Shown here one piece after another: positions 47,502 through 55,398 of a stretch of 55,398 bases of DNA. The stretch's first letter is position 1; each line of letters begins with the position of its first letter. The notes below the pieces were generated by a model. The model was not told where the DNA came from and made no database searches. It was given only the letters and a program-made list of their open reading frames with translations. Source of the DNA: Candidatus Nitrosopumilus sp. GTDB lineage: Archaea > Thermoproteota > Nitrososphaeria > Nitrososphaerales > Nitrosopumilaceae. Where the stretch lies: NCBI GenBank assembly GCA_003702525.1, contig REGJ01000004.1, positions 1 to 55,398 of the forward strand. The letters run 5' to 3'. Position numbers and translations under genes: made by a program.

Positions 47502-50333
47502 ATGAGAATGTTTTTTGTGGAAGGAAAAACCCGATTTTTAATAATTTTTCTCATAATTACTATGATGATTACTCAGGTATCCTTGCCTGGGGTTGATGGC
47601 TTCACTCCTCAAACAGGTAAGGTTGTAGTTATTGGATTTGGCATTGGTCATATTGATACTCTGGAACCCTCAACTGTTTCTGCAGCAAAATCTCTATTGA
47701 TAAATTCTGTAAAGTGGACCAGTAATCATGATGCTCCAAAAATTCTTCTTCTAGTTGATCCTTCAGTTCAAAAACTAGGTGGGCGTTCACTTGATCCTGA
47801 TTTCATTTTAGATACTCTGAATGAATACTCTGTTGATAAAGTCACTGATACTTTTGAAGGAATTTCTCTTTCAGAACTTGAAAGTTATGATGTTGTAATC
47901 TGGAGCGGTGAGTATTCTCCATTACCCTCGCCATCCCATTCAAGCACAACCCGAACTTTGTTAGAATATTTTGAATCTGGCCATGGTGTAATCTTGATTA
48001 GTGATGATGCTAGTTGGGATTTGACTACTAGCGATCCTAAAACAAGTTCTGAATTCACTCGTTCATTAACTCAAGTTGCGACAATAAATACTGGAATATC
48101 TCGTGATGTTCAAACAGTTATTTCCACATTTGAAGGTCAACAACATCCAATAATGGAGGGAATTCTAAGAATCAACGTTCTAAAGGATGATCCTCAAAGT
48201 TTTGAAGGTGCTTACTATGCAAATGACATTGATGATTCATTGCCAAGCATTAATGCAAAAGTTCTTGCAACAAATGTTTATGGTAATCCAACAGTTATTG
48301 CACAAGAATTTACTGGAAACAGATTCCCAATCAATGCACTAGATGATCAGTACTCTGTATTAGAGGATTCAAAAAATAATAATTTTTTTGTTTTGTATAA
48401 TGATGCTTCTCAAAAAGGTAGGCTATCTATTGATTCATTTGATGCCTCGGACCTGAAAGGAGACTTGATTTTGAATTCTGATAGTTTTATCTTTATTCCT
48501 GAGCCTGATTTTGAAGGAAATACTGGATTTAGTTATTTTGTTTCAGACTCTTTAGGAAATAGAGATGTAGCCCTGGTAAACATTTCTGTAACTCCAATAA
48601 ATGATCCCCCTGTAGCAAAAGATGCAACCTTTTCAATTTCAGAAGACACTAGTCTAAAATCAAAACTTCAATCAAGTGACATTGATGGTGATCCTCTAAA
48701 ATTTTCTGTGGTAAGTAGTTTTGATCAAGGCACTGGAAAATTAATTTTGTATGATGATGGAAGAGTAGAGTTTCATCCAAAAGAAAATTTTGTTGGATTG
48801 GTAAATTTTGATTATGTTGTTTCTGATGGAGCACTTTTGAGTTCTCCTGCAAATGTACAAATCAAAATTATTGCAGAAAACGATGATCCTGTTCCCAGAA
48901 CTGGTGTTTATTCTGTTGATGAAGATAAAGTCTTGAGTGGAATTCTTTCTGCAATTGATCCTGATGGTGATCCTCTTTCCTATTCTCTACTTTATGACAC
49001 TCCTGTAACAACTGGGCAAACTAGTGTCATGACACACGGTGCATTTGCATTTATTCCTGTCAAAGGATTTTTTGGCCAAACCTATTTTGTTTATGAGGTA
49101 GATGATGGCAAAACAAAAACACAGCATACGGTATTCATCAATGTTATTCCAAAATCAGATCCTCCAGAGGCAATTAATAAGAAAAAAATTCTAGATGAGG
49201 ACTCTAAAACAAGTATTGTTCTTGAAGGAGTGGACTCTCATGGATATGATTTAGATTTTAGAGTTGTAGAGACTACAAAATTTGGAACAATTGATGGAAC
49301 TGGAAACAATTTGATTTACACTCCTGATGAAAATTACTTTGGAAGTGATGAACTAACATTTGAGGTTGATAATGGGCGATTTACTGATTTGGGTACTGTT
49401 TCAATTACAGTAAATTCTGTTAATGATCCACCTGTAGCCGTAGAAGATTCCATTTTTACTCAAGAAAATACAGAGATTGCAATCCCTGTACTGCTTAATG
49501 ATGTTGATATTGATGGTGACGAATTAGTAGTTACATATGTTGATGATCCTGTCAATGGAAAAGCAGAAATTAATCTTGGAAAACTAATCTCTTACACTCC
49601 AAATCCTGGTGTCGTAAATGACTTAGAAATTTTTAATTATGTAATTTCAGATTCTTTTGGTGCAACCAGTACTGGAAAAATTATAGTTGAAATTTTACAA
49701 AAGGCAGATTCTACTGGTGGGGTAAAACTTGAAGAGAGCAGTTTTGATGGAGACACCACCTTTTCTTTTGATGTAAACTCTGATGAATTTGGAATTAATG
49801 GAAAAATCTCTTACCGTGATTCATTTGCAGCAATAAATCTAAACTCTGAAGAAATTACATTCTTTTCAATTGATCAACAAGAAAATTCTGCAACATTTGG
49901 TGGTGTATCATTTACTGATCAATATTATAGCATTTTTGTTGATGACAATGGTTCATCCGGAAGAGATGACATTGTTAAAATTAAAATCAGAAATTCTGAC
50001 GGCTCTCTAGTCTATCAGAAAGAAGGTACGACCACAGGAAATGTTATTGTTAATGCAAACTATGTAGAAATTCCTAACTGGTTTAAGAACACTGCAAAGT
50101 GGTGGTCAAATAATCAAATTGCCGACTCTGATTTTCTAAAAGGTGTTCAATTCTTGATCACTAATGGAATTATTAAACTCCCTTCGATTCCTGAAATATC
50201 TGAAAAATCAAGCAAAGAAATCCCATTATGGATAAAAAACAATGCTAAATGGTGGTCTGAAGGAAAGCTTTCTGATCTGGAGTTTGTCTCTGGAATTGAA
50301 TTTTTGGTTGAAGAAGGAATTTTAAAAATTTGA
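47502..50333 (+). CDS. Large exported protein: amidotransferase-like N-domain, Ig/cadherin-like repeats, two WW modules
   Basis: A 943-residue exported protein with signal peptide (LIIFLIITMMITQVSLPGVDG). Residues 38-200 resemble a class I glutamine amidotransferase/ThuA-like fold (VVVIGFGIGHID... YDVVIWSGEYSPL... HGVILISDDA) with no catalytic Cys seen. About 310-740 hold tandem Ig/cadherin-type repeats with INDPPVA and DPDGDPL signatures, which usually bind calcium through their Asp-rich loops. The C-terminus has two WW modules (IPNWFKNTAKWWSNNQ; IPLWIKNNAKWWSEG). Likely a cell-surface adhesion or matrix protein. Confidence 0.8.
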   Translation: MRMFFVEGKTRFLIIFLIITMMITQVSLPGVDGFTPQTGKVVVIGFGIGHIDTLEPSTVSAAKSLLINSVKWTSNHDAPKILLLVDPSVQKLGGRSLDPDFILDTLNEYSVDKVTDTFEGISLSELESYDVVIWSGEYSPLPSPSHSSTTRTLLEYFESGHGVILISDDASWDLTTSDPKTSSEFTRSLTQVATINTGISRDVQTVISTFEGQQHPIMEGILRINVLKDDPQSFEGAYYANDIDDSLPSINAKVLATNVYGNPTVIAQEFTGNRFPINALDDQYSVLEDSKNNNFFVLYNDASQKGRLSIDSFDASDLKGDLILNSDSFIFIPEPDFEGNTGFSYFVSDSLGNRDVALVNISVTPINDPPVAKDATFSISEDTSLKSKLQSSDIDGDPLKFSVVSSFDQGTGKLILYDDGRVEFHPKENFVGLVNFDYVVSDGALLSSPANVQIKIIAENDDPVPRTGVYSVDEDKVLSGILSAIDPDGDPLSYSLLYDTPVTTGQTSVMTHGAFAFIPVKGFFGQTYFVYEVDDGKTKTQHTVFINVIPKSDPPEAINKKKILDEDSKTSIVLEGVDSHGYDLDFRVVETTKFGTIDGTGNNLIYTPDENYFGSDELTFEVDNGRFTDLGTVSITVNSVNDPPVAVEDSIFTQENTEIAIPVLLNDVDIDGDELVVTYVDDPVNGKAEINLGKLISYTPNPGVVNDLEIFNYVISDSFGATSTGKIIVEILQKADSTGGVKLEESSFDGDTTFSFDVNSDEFGINGKISYRDSFAAINLNSEEITFFSIDQQENSATFGGVSFTDQYYSIFVDDNGSSGRDDIVKIKIRNSDGSLVYQKEGTTTGNVIVNANYVEIPNWFKNTAKWWSNNQIADSDFLKGVQFLITNGIIKLPSIPEISEKSSKEIPLWIKNNAKWWSEGKLSDLEFVSGIEFLVEEGILKI

Positions 50334-50455
50334 GTTTTTATCTATGATTCTAGATTTTTAAAATTTATTCATTTTTTGTGATTTGAATGAATGAATGTTT
50401 GATATTTTGATTTTTTACCTCTATACTAGCGAATCTTTTTCATACTTTATGATCC

Positions 50456-50467
50456 TATTTAAATAAT
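50456..50467 (+). promoter_or_regulatory. TATA box of the giant surface-protein gene
   Basis: TATTTAAATAAT at 50456-50467 predicts a transcript start near 50485. An ATG there opens only a 10-codon ORF (50485-50517). Shine-Dalgarno GGAGGT at 50502-50507 precedes the real frame, which first has a standard start at TTG 50526. Confidence 0.5.
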
Positions 50468-50525
50468 ATCTAGTTCGGTGTTAAATGGGAATCATTGGTC
50501 TGGAGGTTAAGGTATAACGTATAGT

Positions 50526-53500
50526 TTGGATAAGGTATCTAGTATTTTCTTAATCATAGTTTTACTTAGTGGAGCAATCGCAAATCCGATTAGCTCTGCA
50601 AATTTTGAAAATTTTGCAGAAGCATCTAATGATAATTCTGCAAGAAACAATTCCGGAAATGGTAATTCCGACAACAATTCCGGAAATGGTAATTCCGACA
50701 ACAATTCCGGAAATGGTAATTCCGACAACAATTCCGGAAATGGTAATTCCGACAACAATTCCGGAAATGGTAATTCCGACAACAATTCCGGAAATGGTAA
50801 TTCCAACAACAATAATTCTGCTAACACATCTAACCCATCAGATAGCTCTTCTTCAGACCAGAATGATTCCCAAAATGATTCCTCTGATGACTCTACTGAT
50901 GGAGATACTACTTCTTCTGGAAAATCAGAAGACAAAAAATCTGATGGTAAAGGTCAGAGTAAATCAAAATCTGATTCATCGGACAATTCTAAACCATCAA
51001 ATGCAAAAAATAATTCTGCTAACACATCTAACCCATCAGATAGCTCTTCTTCAGACCAGAATGATTCCCAAAATGATTCCTCTGATGACTCTACTGATGG
51101 AGATACTACTTCTGGAAAATCAGAACCTCCTGGACAAGCAAAAAAATACGAAGATGTTGTAACTGAACAGCAAAATAAAAAACAAAAAGATAGAATAGTT
51201 AATCTTGAAAATGATGAAGGCGAGGATGAACCATTTGATGAACCAATAACAATTGAATCTACGGAACTAAACAAGGATCTTTCTGAAGTAACAATATCTG
51301 CATGGGTAAAACCAATCTATGATGGGTCTGCTTTCAAGATGACTGTCATCAGTAAGGAAAACTCTTTTGAATTATTCCTTGATAACGGAATTAAACCAGA
51401 ACACACTGTAACATTTTTGGCATTTGATGGTGTAAAGTGGCTTGAATTAAACTCTAAACCCTCAGTTCCTGAAAACGAATGGTCTCACATTGCAGTAGTG
51501 ATTAATCAAAATCAAATTTCATTATACCTTGATGGAGAAATTCAGGAAACAAAATTCATTGAAAGTGACTATTTTAATTTGGTAGACTATGCATTGACTT
51601 CAGATGATAGAGTCAATACAAATGAATCTCAGGTTGTAATTGGTGCATCAGAAGTTGATGGTGAGTTAGTCGATCAATTCTCTGGCGAATTGGGAGACGT
51701 TGTAATTTATGATTATGCGCTAACTGGCGATGAAATTCTTGAACTATTTACAAACACAATATTTGAAAATTCACTTGACACTTTGGGAGTTGAAAATGAT
51801 GAACTTGTTCACGGACAAATAGAGATTAATCAACCAGTAATCTGGATTAGAAATGTTAGTTTTGAATCCGAAGTCTCAAGCAGTGCCCTAGATCTTCCAA
51901 ATGATGCCTTACTGATGCATGTTCATGTTACTACTTCTGAAGGAGATATAATTACTCTATTTGATTATGCAACTCAACTCTCAAAGGACATTGAGATAAT
52001 TGATGCAACAAAGACTTCGGAAATTCTAAAAACTATCAAACAAGTTGATAGATTTATTCTCATAAACATTGATGGTCAAGATGTTGTTTACTCTTCAATG
52101 GATCTCAATGCAAAACTACTGGAAGATGAAGGCATCAAAAAAATTATTGTAATTAATCATCCCGCACAACATGTTTCAGTAACGTTTGCTACAGGTGTTC
52201 CAGCACAATATGAGGAAGATATTTCTGATTCTGATTCATTTGCAAAGAAAGTCAAAGTTTCTCACCGTTCAAACCTTCACTATACAGACATTCCTGTGTG
52301 TTCTGAAATTTCAGAAAATCTTGTGGAAAGTGGAGTTGACTTTAGATTATACTGGATAGTTGATGGTGAACAAATTGATGTAACTGATGATGAAACATTT
52401 AACGTTCACTTTGTTGATAGTGATGGAAATGGTATTGATGATCAGATGTGTTGGACTGTCCCCCAATTGTCTGAGCAAAATTATGTGATTTCTGCTGATT
52501 TGAGCGTAATTAATGTACAATCATATCCTGTAGTTAATGGAAATTGGGATGTCAAGTTTACCACAACAGGAACTGCAGATCTTACTGTTACAGGAATTGA
52601 TGGAACTACATTTGGTGATTCATTACCTGATGATTTGAAATTCCTGTCTTTGTTTAACGGAACTAAATATCTTGAACCAATAATTAATGAAAACTCCCTA
52701 ACATTTGCTGATTATTCTAGTACTCAACAAGGTGTATTCTCATCCCAAGTTCTAACTGATGGAAAACATCATTTGCAATTTTCATTTGGAAATGATGTTG
52801 AATTGGCCAGCAACTCTGCATCAGAATTACTTGTTGACACATCTTTAATTCCACTTTTGGTAAGTCCTAGTTCAAATGTTTCTACTTGTGAATCTCCAAC
52901 TGAATTGGGAATATTATCTACTGGATTTGATGAACCAGGAATTCATAACATTGTAGCTTCAACACTTTTCAATAGGGAAAGCACCGCTGCAACTACTGTA
53001 AATGTTTGGTTAGAAGATCAACATGGTACAGTATTGGCTGAAAATCATATGAATATTCTTCTCAATAACAATGACCGTTCTAATGGTTATGTCTTGATTG
53101 CCCAAAACCAAAATGGTGAGGCAAATGCAGCTTATGTTGTAAAGGCATGTACTACAAACGATGGTGTATTTGGTGAGGCAAAAATTACTGCATTTGATGG
53201 ATTGGAAAGAACTGTTTTTGCTGATGGTGAATTGTGGGATCAAACCAAGATTGATAATACCCTAGTCTCAGTTGAGACTACATTTCCTGCCGGTGACAAT
53301 GTAATCCTTGTTTCTGTACAAGTAGACAGTGATGCTGATCAAGTGGTTCCAGCAGATTCAATTCAAATTCTAAATAGATTTGGAACTTCAATTGCAAGTA
53401 ATCAGTACCATTTAGAATTGGGCTCTACTCCTCCTAGGGACATCCAATCATTCTTCCTTGTCACTACTGATTATGATGCTCCTCCTGATGCTACATACAG

Positions 53501-55398
53501 TGTGGTTCTAAACGCTGAAAATCAAGTTAAGATGGAAGCAAAGATTTTGGCAATTCAGCCTGCCGGAGTATTCTTTGATTCTGATAAACAAAGACATCCT
53601 GTTTCAGACACTGGTGTAAAACTAGCAAATGTTTCTACAGATTATGATGTTGATGATGATGTAATTGTTATTTCTGCTGGTCAATTTGATGATGAGGATA
53701 CGGGAATTGAAAGAATTCTTCCTGGTGCCTATGAGATATTGGAAAACTACATCCCTGTTTCAATTAATGACATGTCTCTTGTAAGTCAAGGTGGTGCAAG
53801 TAATCCAAACAACTTTGCATACACTTTGATACATAGAACCCTAATCTCTATTTCTGACAGTACTTTTACTGTTAATGCCACATCATCTAGTTCTGGTGGA
53901 ATAGTTGGTGAATCCAAACTAGTTTCATTTATTCCAAAAGATGCTGGACCCCCACCTGGCCCAACAATTTCATCCATTGTTGTATCTGGAGAAGCACAAG
54001 TAACTCCTACATTCTCTGATGGTGATGAAATTGCAGTAATATTTTCTGCTGGAACCAATAGGCCAACTGCAGCTGAAAAAACAGACATTGAGTCATTGTT
54101 TACATTTTGGCAAAATGGTGCTCCTATTTCTATGGGTAAAAATTTCATAGGTAGTTGGGCAAGTCCTACGACTTTGGTTATTACTTTTGTTGACACTGAT
54201 GGACATCAATCTCCTGCAATTGGTTCACTGCAAATTGAGATTAATGGGTCTGAAGGTGTTCCTTCATTAATCAAGAGTGCAGATGGTTTGTCTCAATCTT
54301 CCATAGGAATTTCTCCTGTGTTGGAAGGTGATTTCGGAACACCAGCAGGACCCTCAATAACATCTATTATCGCATCTGATGCAGATCCTGACAACCCTTC
54401 CACGGGTGTTACTCCTGGTGACACAATTACGATGAGATTCTCTGAAGATACCAATTATGAATCAGGAACTACCTGGCTAAAACCTGATTTGGATTCAGCA
54501 TTTGATTTTATTCAAGGTGTTGAGGTTGCAAAACTAGCTGATGATTATGTTGGTATTTGGGAAAAACCTAGAACTCTAGTCATCACATTATCTGATTCTA
54601 ATGGTGATCCTGTAATTGGAGGTCTTAAAATTATGATTGATGAATTTAGTTCATTACCGATTAAGAATTTGGACTCTACATCATTCCCTTCAAATTCTAT
54701 TTCTCCAGTATTGGAAGGAACCTGGGGACAAGGTATTGGCCCTCAAATAATTTCATTTGTTGCAGACGATCCTGATGGTGCTAATGCAGGAGCAAGTGTT
54801 TCAGGATCAAATGAAATATTTGGAAATGGTGACACTTTGACTATTACATTTGGAGACCCAACTAACGAACCATCTCCAACTAATTTATCTAATCTATTTT
54901 CATTTGTAGATGATGAAGAAAACCCAATTTCTATTGGAACTGCCACTGCTGAATGGATTGACCCATTCACATTAAAAATTACTATAACTAATTCTAATGG
55001 AAACAATGTAGGTGAAGCCATTGGTTCAATCAAAGCACAAACATTAGCTTCTGGTCTAATTAAAAGTGGATTTAGTCTTCCATCTGAATCTCTTTCACCA
55101 CCTTTATCTGGAACCTTTGGTGAAAAGTCAGGACCTGCTATCGTTTCAGTTACAGTTTCAGGTGATACTCCTGGAATTACTTCTGATGATAAATTAACAA
55201 TAAAATTCTCTGAACCAACAAACAGACCTTCTGCAAGTACCTCTCAAGAAATTGATTCCTTGTTGACTATTACTCCAAAAGATTCGTCATCCAAACTTAT
55301 TTTGGGATCTGACTTTACAGGCAAATGGGTATCCTCTTCAATTCTTGAAGTAATTGTCATAGATGAAAGTGGAAATAATTGTTCAGCACTATTTACTT
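50526..55398 (+). CDS. Giant surface protein with Asn/Ser/Gly repeats, LamG and Ig-like repeats (3' end outside window)
   Basis: An open frame of more than 1,620 codons runs off the right edge. From TTG 50526 it has a signal peptide (VSSIFLIIVLLSGAIA), a linker with six 9-residue NNSGNGNSD repeats and Ser/Asp stretches, and a LamG/concanavalin-like domain (about 255-425, VTISAWVKPIYDG... WSHIAVVINQNQISLYLDG). Several hundred unassigned residues follow. Four Ig-like repeats of about 130 residues then start near 53946, 54337, 54726 and 55119 (PGPTISSIVVSG; AGPSITSI; IGPQIISF; SGPAIVSV). It is probably a cell-surface adhesin or S-layer-associated protein. The TTG is 18 bases after GGAGGT, a long spacing; an ATA at 50514 would fit better but is not a standard start. 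Confidence 0.75.
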   Translation, partial: MDKVSSIFLIIVLLSGAIANPISSANFENFAEASNDNSARNNSGNGNSDNNSGNGNSDNNSGNGNSDNNSGNGNSDNNSGNGNSDNNSGNGNSNNNNSANTSNPSDSSSSDQNDSQNDSSDDSTDGDTTSSGKSEDKKSDGKGQSKSKSDSSDNSKPSNAKNNSANTSNPSDSSSSDQNDSQNDSSDDSTDGDTTSGKSEPPGQAKKYEDVVTEQQNKKQKDRIVNLENDEGEDEPFDEPITIESTELNKDLSEVTISAWVKPIYDGSAFKMTVISKENSFELFLDNGIKPEHTVTFLAFDGVKWLELNSKPSVPENEWSHIAVVINQNQISLYLDGEIQETKFIESDYFNLVDYALTSDDRVNTNESQVVIGASEVDGELVDQFSGELGDVVIYDYALTGDEILELFTNTIFENSLDTLGVENDELVHGQIEINQPVIWIRNVSFESEVSSSALDLPNDALLMHVHVTTSEGDIITLFDYATQLSKDIEIIDATKTSEILKTIKQVDRFILINIDGQDVVYSSMDLNAKLLEDEGIKKIIVINHPAQHVSVTFATGVPAQYEEDISDSDSFAKKVKVSHRSNLHYTDIPVCSEISENLVESGVDFRLYWIVDGEQIDVTDDETFNVHFVDSDGNGIDDQMCWTVPQLSEQNYVISADLSVINVQSYPVVNGNWDVKFTTTGTADLTVTGIDGTTFGDSLPDDLKFLSLFNGTKYLEPIINENSLTFADYSSTQQGVFSSQVLTDGKHHLQFSFGNDVELASNSASELLVDTSLIPLLVSPSSNVSTCESPTELGILSTGFDEPGIHNIVASTLFNRESTAATTVNVWLEDQHGTVLAENHMNILLNNNDRSNGYVLIAQNQNGEANAAYVVKACTTNDGVFGEAKITAFDGLERTVFADGELWDQTKIDNTLVSVETTFPAGDNVILVSVQVDSDADQVVPADSIQILNRFGTSIASNQYHLELGSTPPRDIQSFFLVTTDYDAPPDATYSVVLNAENQVKMEAKILAIQPAGVFFDSDKQRHPVSDTGVKLANVSTDYDVDDDVIVISAGQFDDEDTGIERILPGAYEILENYIPVSINDMSLVSQGGASNPNNFAYTLIHRTLISISDSTFTVNATSSSSGGIVGESKLVSFIPKDAGPPPGPTISSIVVSGEAQVTPTFSDGDEIAVIFSAGTNRPTAAEKTDIESLFTFWQNGAPISMGKNFIGSWASPTTLVITFVDTDGHQSPAIGSLQIEINGSEGVPSLIKSADGLSQSSIGISPVLEGDFGTPAGPSITSIIASDADPDNPSTGVTPGDTITMRFSEDTNYESGTTWLKPDLDSAFDFIQGVEVAKLADDYVGIWEKPRTLVITLSDSNGDPVIGGLKIMIDEFSSLPIKNLDSTSFPSNSISPVLEGTWGQGIGPQIISFVADDPDGANAGASVSGSNEIFGNGDTLTITFGDPTNEPSPTNLSNLFSFVDDEENPISIGTATAEWIDPFTLKITITNSNGNNVGEAIGSIKAQTLASGLIKSGFSLPSESLSPPLSGTFGEKSGPAIVSVTVSGDTPGITSDDKLTIKFSEPTNRPSASTSQEIDSLLTITPKDSSSKLILGSDFTGKWVSSSILEVIVIDESGNNCSALFT
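50646..50807 (+). repeat. Six tandem 27-bp repeats
   Basis: AACAATTCCGGAAATGGTAATTCCGAC-type units of 27 bases occur six times in frame, giving NNSGNGNSD. The first five are identical in the visible bases; the last has GAC changed to AAC. They form a low-complexity linker in the giant surface protein. Confidence 0.9.
50811..50930 (+). repeat. 120-bp repeat, copy 1
   Basis: Matches 51009-51125 exactly apart from one extra TTC/TCT codon (3 bases) near its end. It encodes a Ser/Asp/Asn-rich linker. Confidence 0.85.
51009..51125 (+). repeat. 117-bp repeat, copy 2
   Basis: Second copy of 50811-50930, offset 198 bases and lacking one serine codon. Probably a recent in-frame duplication. Confidence 0.85.

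Noticed and set aside
50646-50807. CRISPR-like array
   Set aside because: The 27-bp units are directly adjacent with no unique spacers and are in frame within a coding sequence; no cas genes are near.
50507-50935. Minus-strand frame of 142 codons with repeated PELLSELPF
   Set aside because: It is the antisense shadow of the 27-bp repeats in the giant surface protein; the repeat keeps it open. The sense frame has a signal peptide and continues for over 1,600 codons.
50569-51162. Plus-strand frame of 197 codons (repeated EMVIPTTIP)
   Set aside because: Alternative frame of the same repeat array, with no domain and an open true frame beside it.
1-55398. Genomic island with integrase, transposon or tRNA attachment site
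   Set aside because: No integrase, transposase, inverted terminal repeats or tRNA gene was found around the boxed region, so mobility is not supported by sequence.

Overview
The window looks like a chromosomal piece of an ammonia-oxidising archaeon of the Nitrososphaerota (Thaumarchaeota), most like Nitrosopumilus or Nitrosarchaeum. Grounds: AT-rich DNA, archaeal TATA boxes about 28 bases before many start codons (leaderless transcripts), two transcription factor B genes, archaeal-type AhcY, MetG, NadE and NreA, class III polyhydroxyalkanoate synthase, and five exported proteins carrying a short tryptophan-rich module (IP.W.KNNAGWWA...) that I associate with this phylum. The species cannot be named from the sequence. 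No tRNA, rRNA, CRISPR array, integrase or transposase was seen, and no stretch over 300 bases lacks a gene.

Layout. 1-5.7 kb: end of an unknown gene, a soluble PAS histidine kinase, an RDD membrane protein, a small zinc-finger protein, a methyltransferase, an exported protein, a DUF6659-like protein, MsrA and a universal stress protein. 5.8-9.6 kb: an alpha/beta hydrolase and a polyhydroxyalkanoate granule cluster (AbrB-tailed phasin-like protein, phasin-like protein, PhaC, PhaE). 9.6-17.7 kb: housekeeping and regulation (phosphoribosyltransferase, first TFB, exported TPR-matrixin protease, biotin ligase, winged-helix membrane protein, CoA-binding protein, YchF-like GTPase).

17.7-38.3 kb is the most interesting part. 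About sixteen transcription units on both strands share one promoter design that I did not see before genes elsewhere in the window. A 10-bp box, TTAGCACTAG, begins 55-59 bases (mostly 57) before the start codon. Often a looser copy follows 19 bp further on, touching the TATA box. The units carrying the design encode a second TFB, a stand-alone cobalamin-binding protein with the W-x9-E-H signature of B12 photoreceptors, a photolyase, a phytoene-desaturase-like flavoprotein, an SRPBCC protein, an SDR with a membrane tail, two DICT-like proteins (one with a 2-oxoglutarate oxygenase), two DUF6659-like proteins, a flavin split-barrel protein, exported proteins and several tiny zinc-knuckle proteins. 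YbgA (DUF1722) and NreA lie among them. The gene content matches what B12 light sensors of the LitR/CarH type control in bacteria, so I propose a light or photo-oxidative stress regulon in an archaeon. The DNA-binding factor is not proven.

38.3-47.5 kb: housekeeping again (CysS, NadE, a Rieske protein, AhcY, MetG), then a class III nucleotide cyclase homologue, a lipase-like hydrolase and an EF1A-like protein without GTPase motifs. 47.5-55.4 kb: two large exported proteins, one with Ig/cadherin-like repeats and one with LamG and Ig-like repeats that runs off the right edge.
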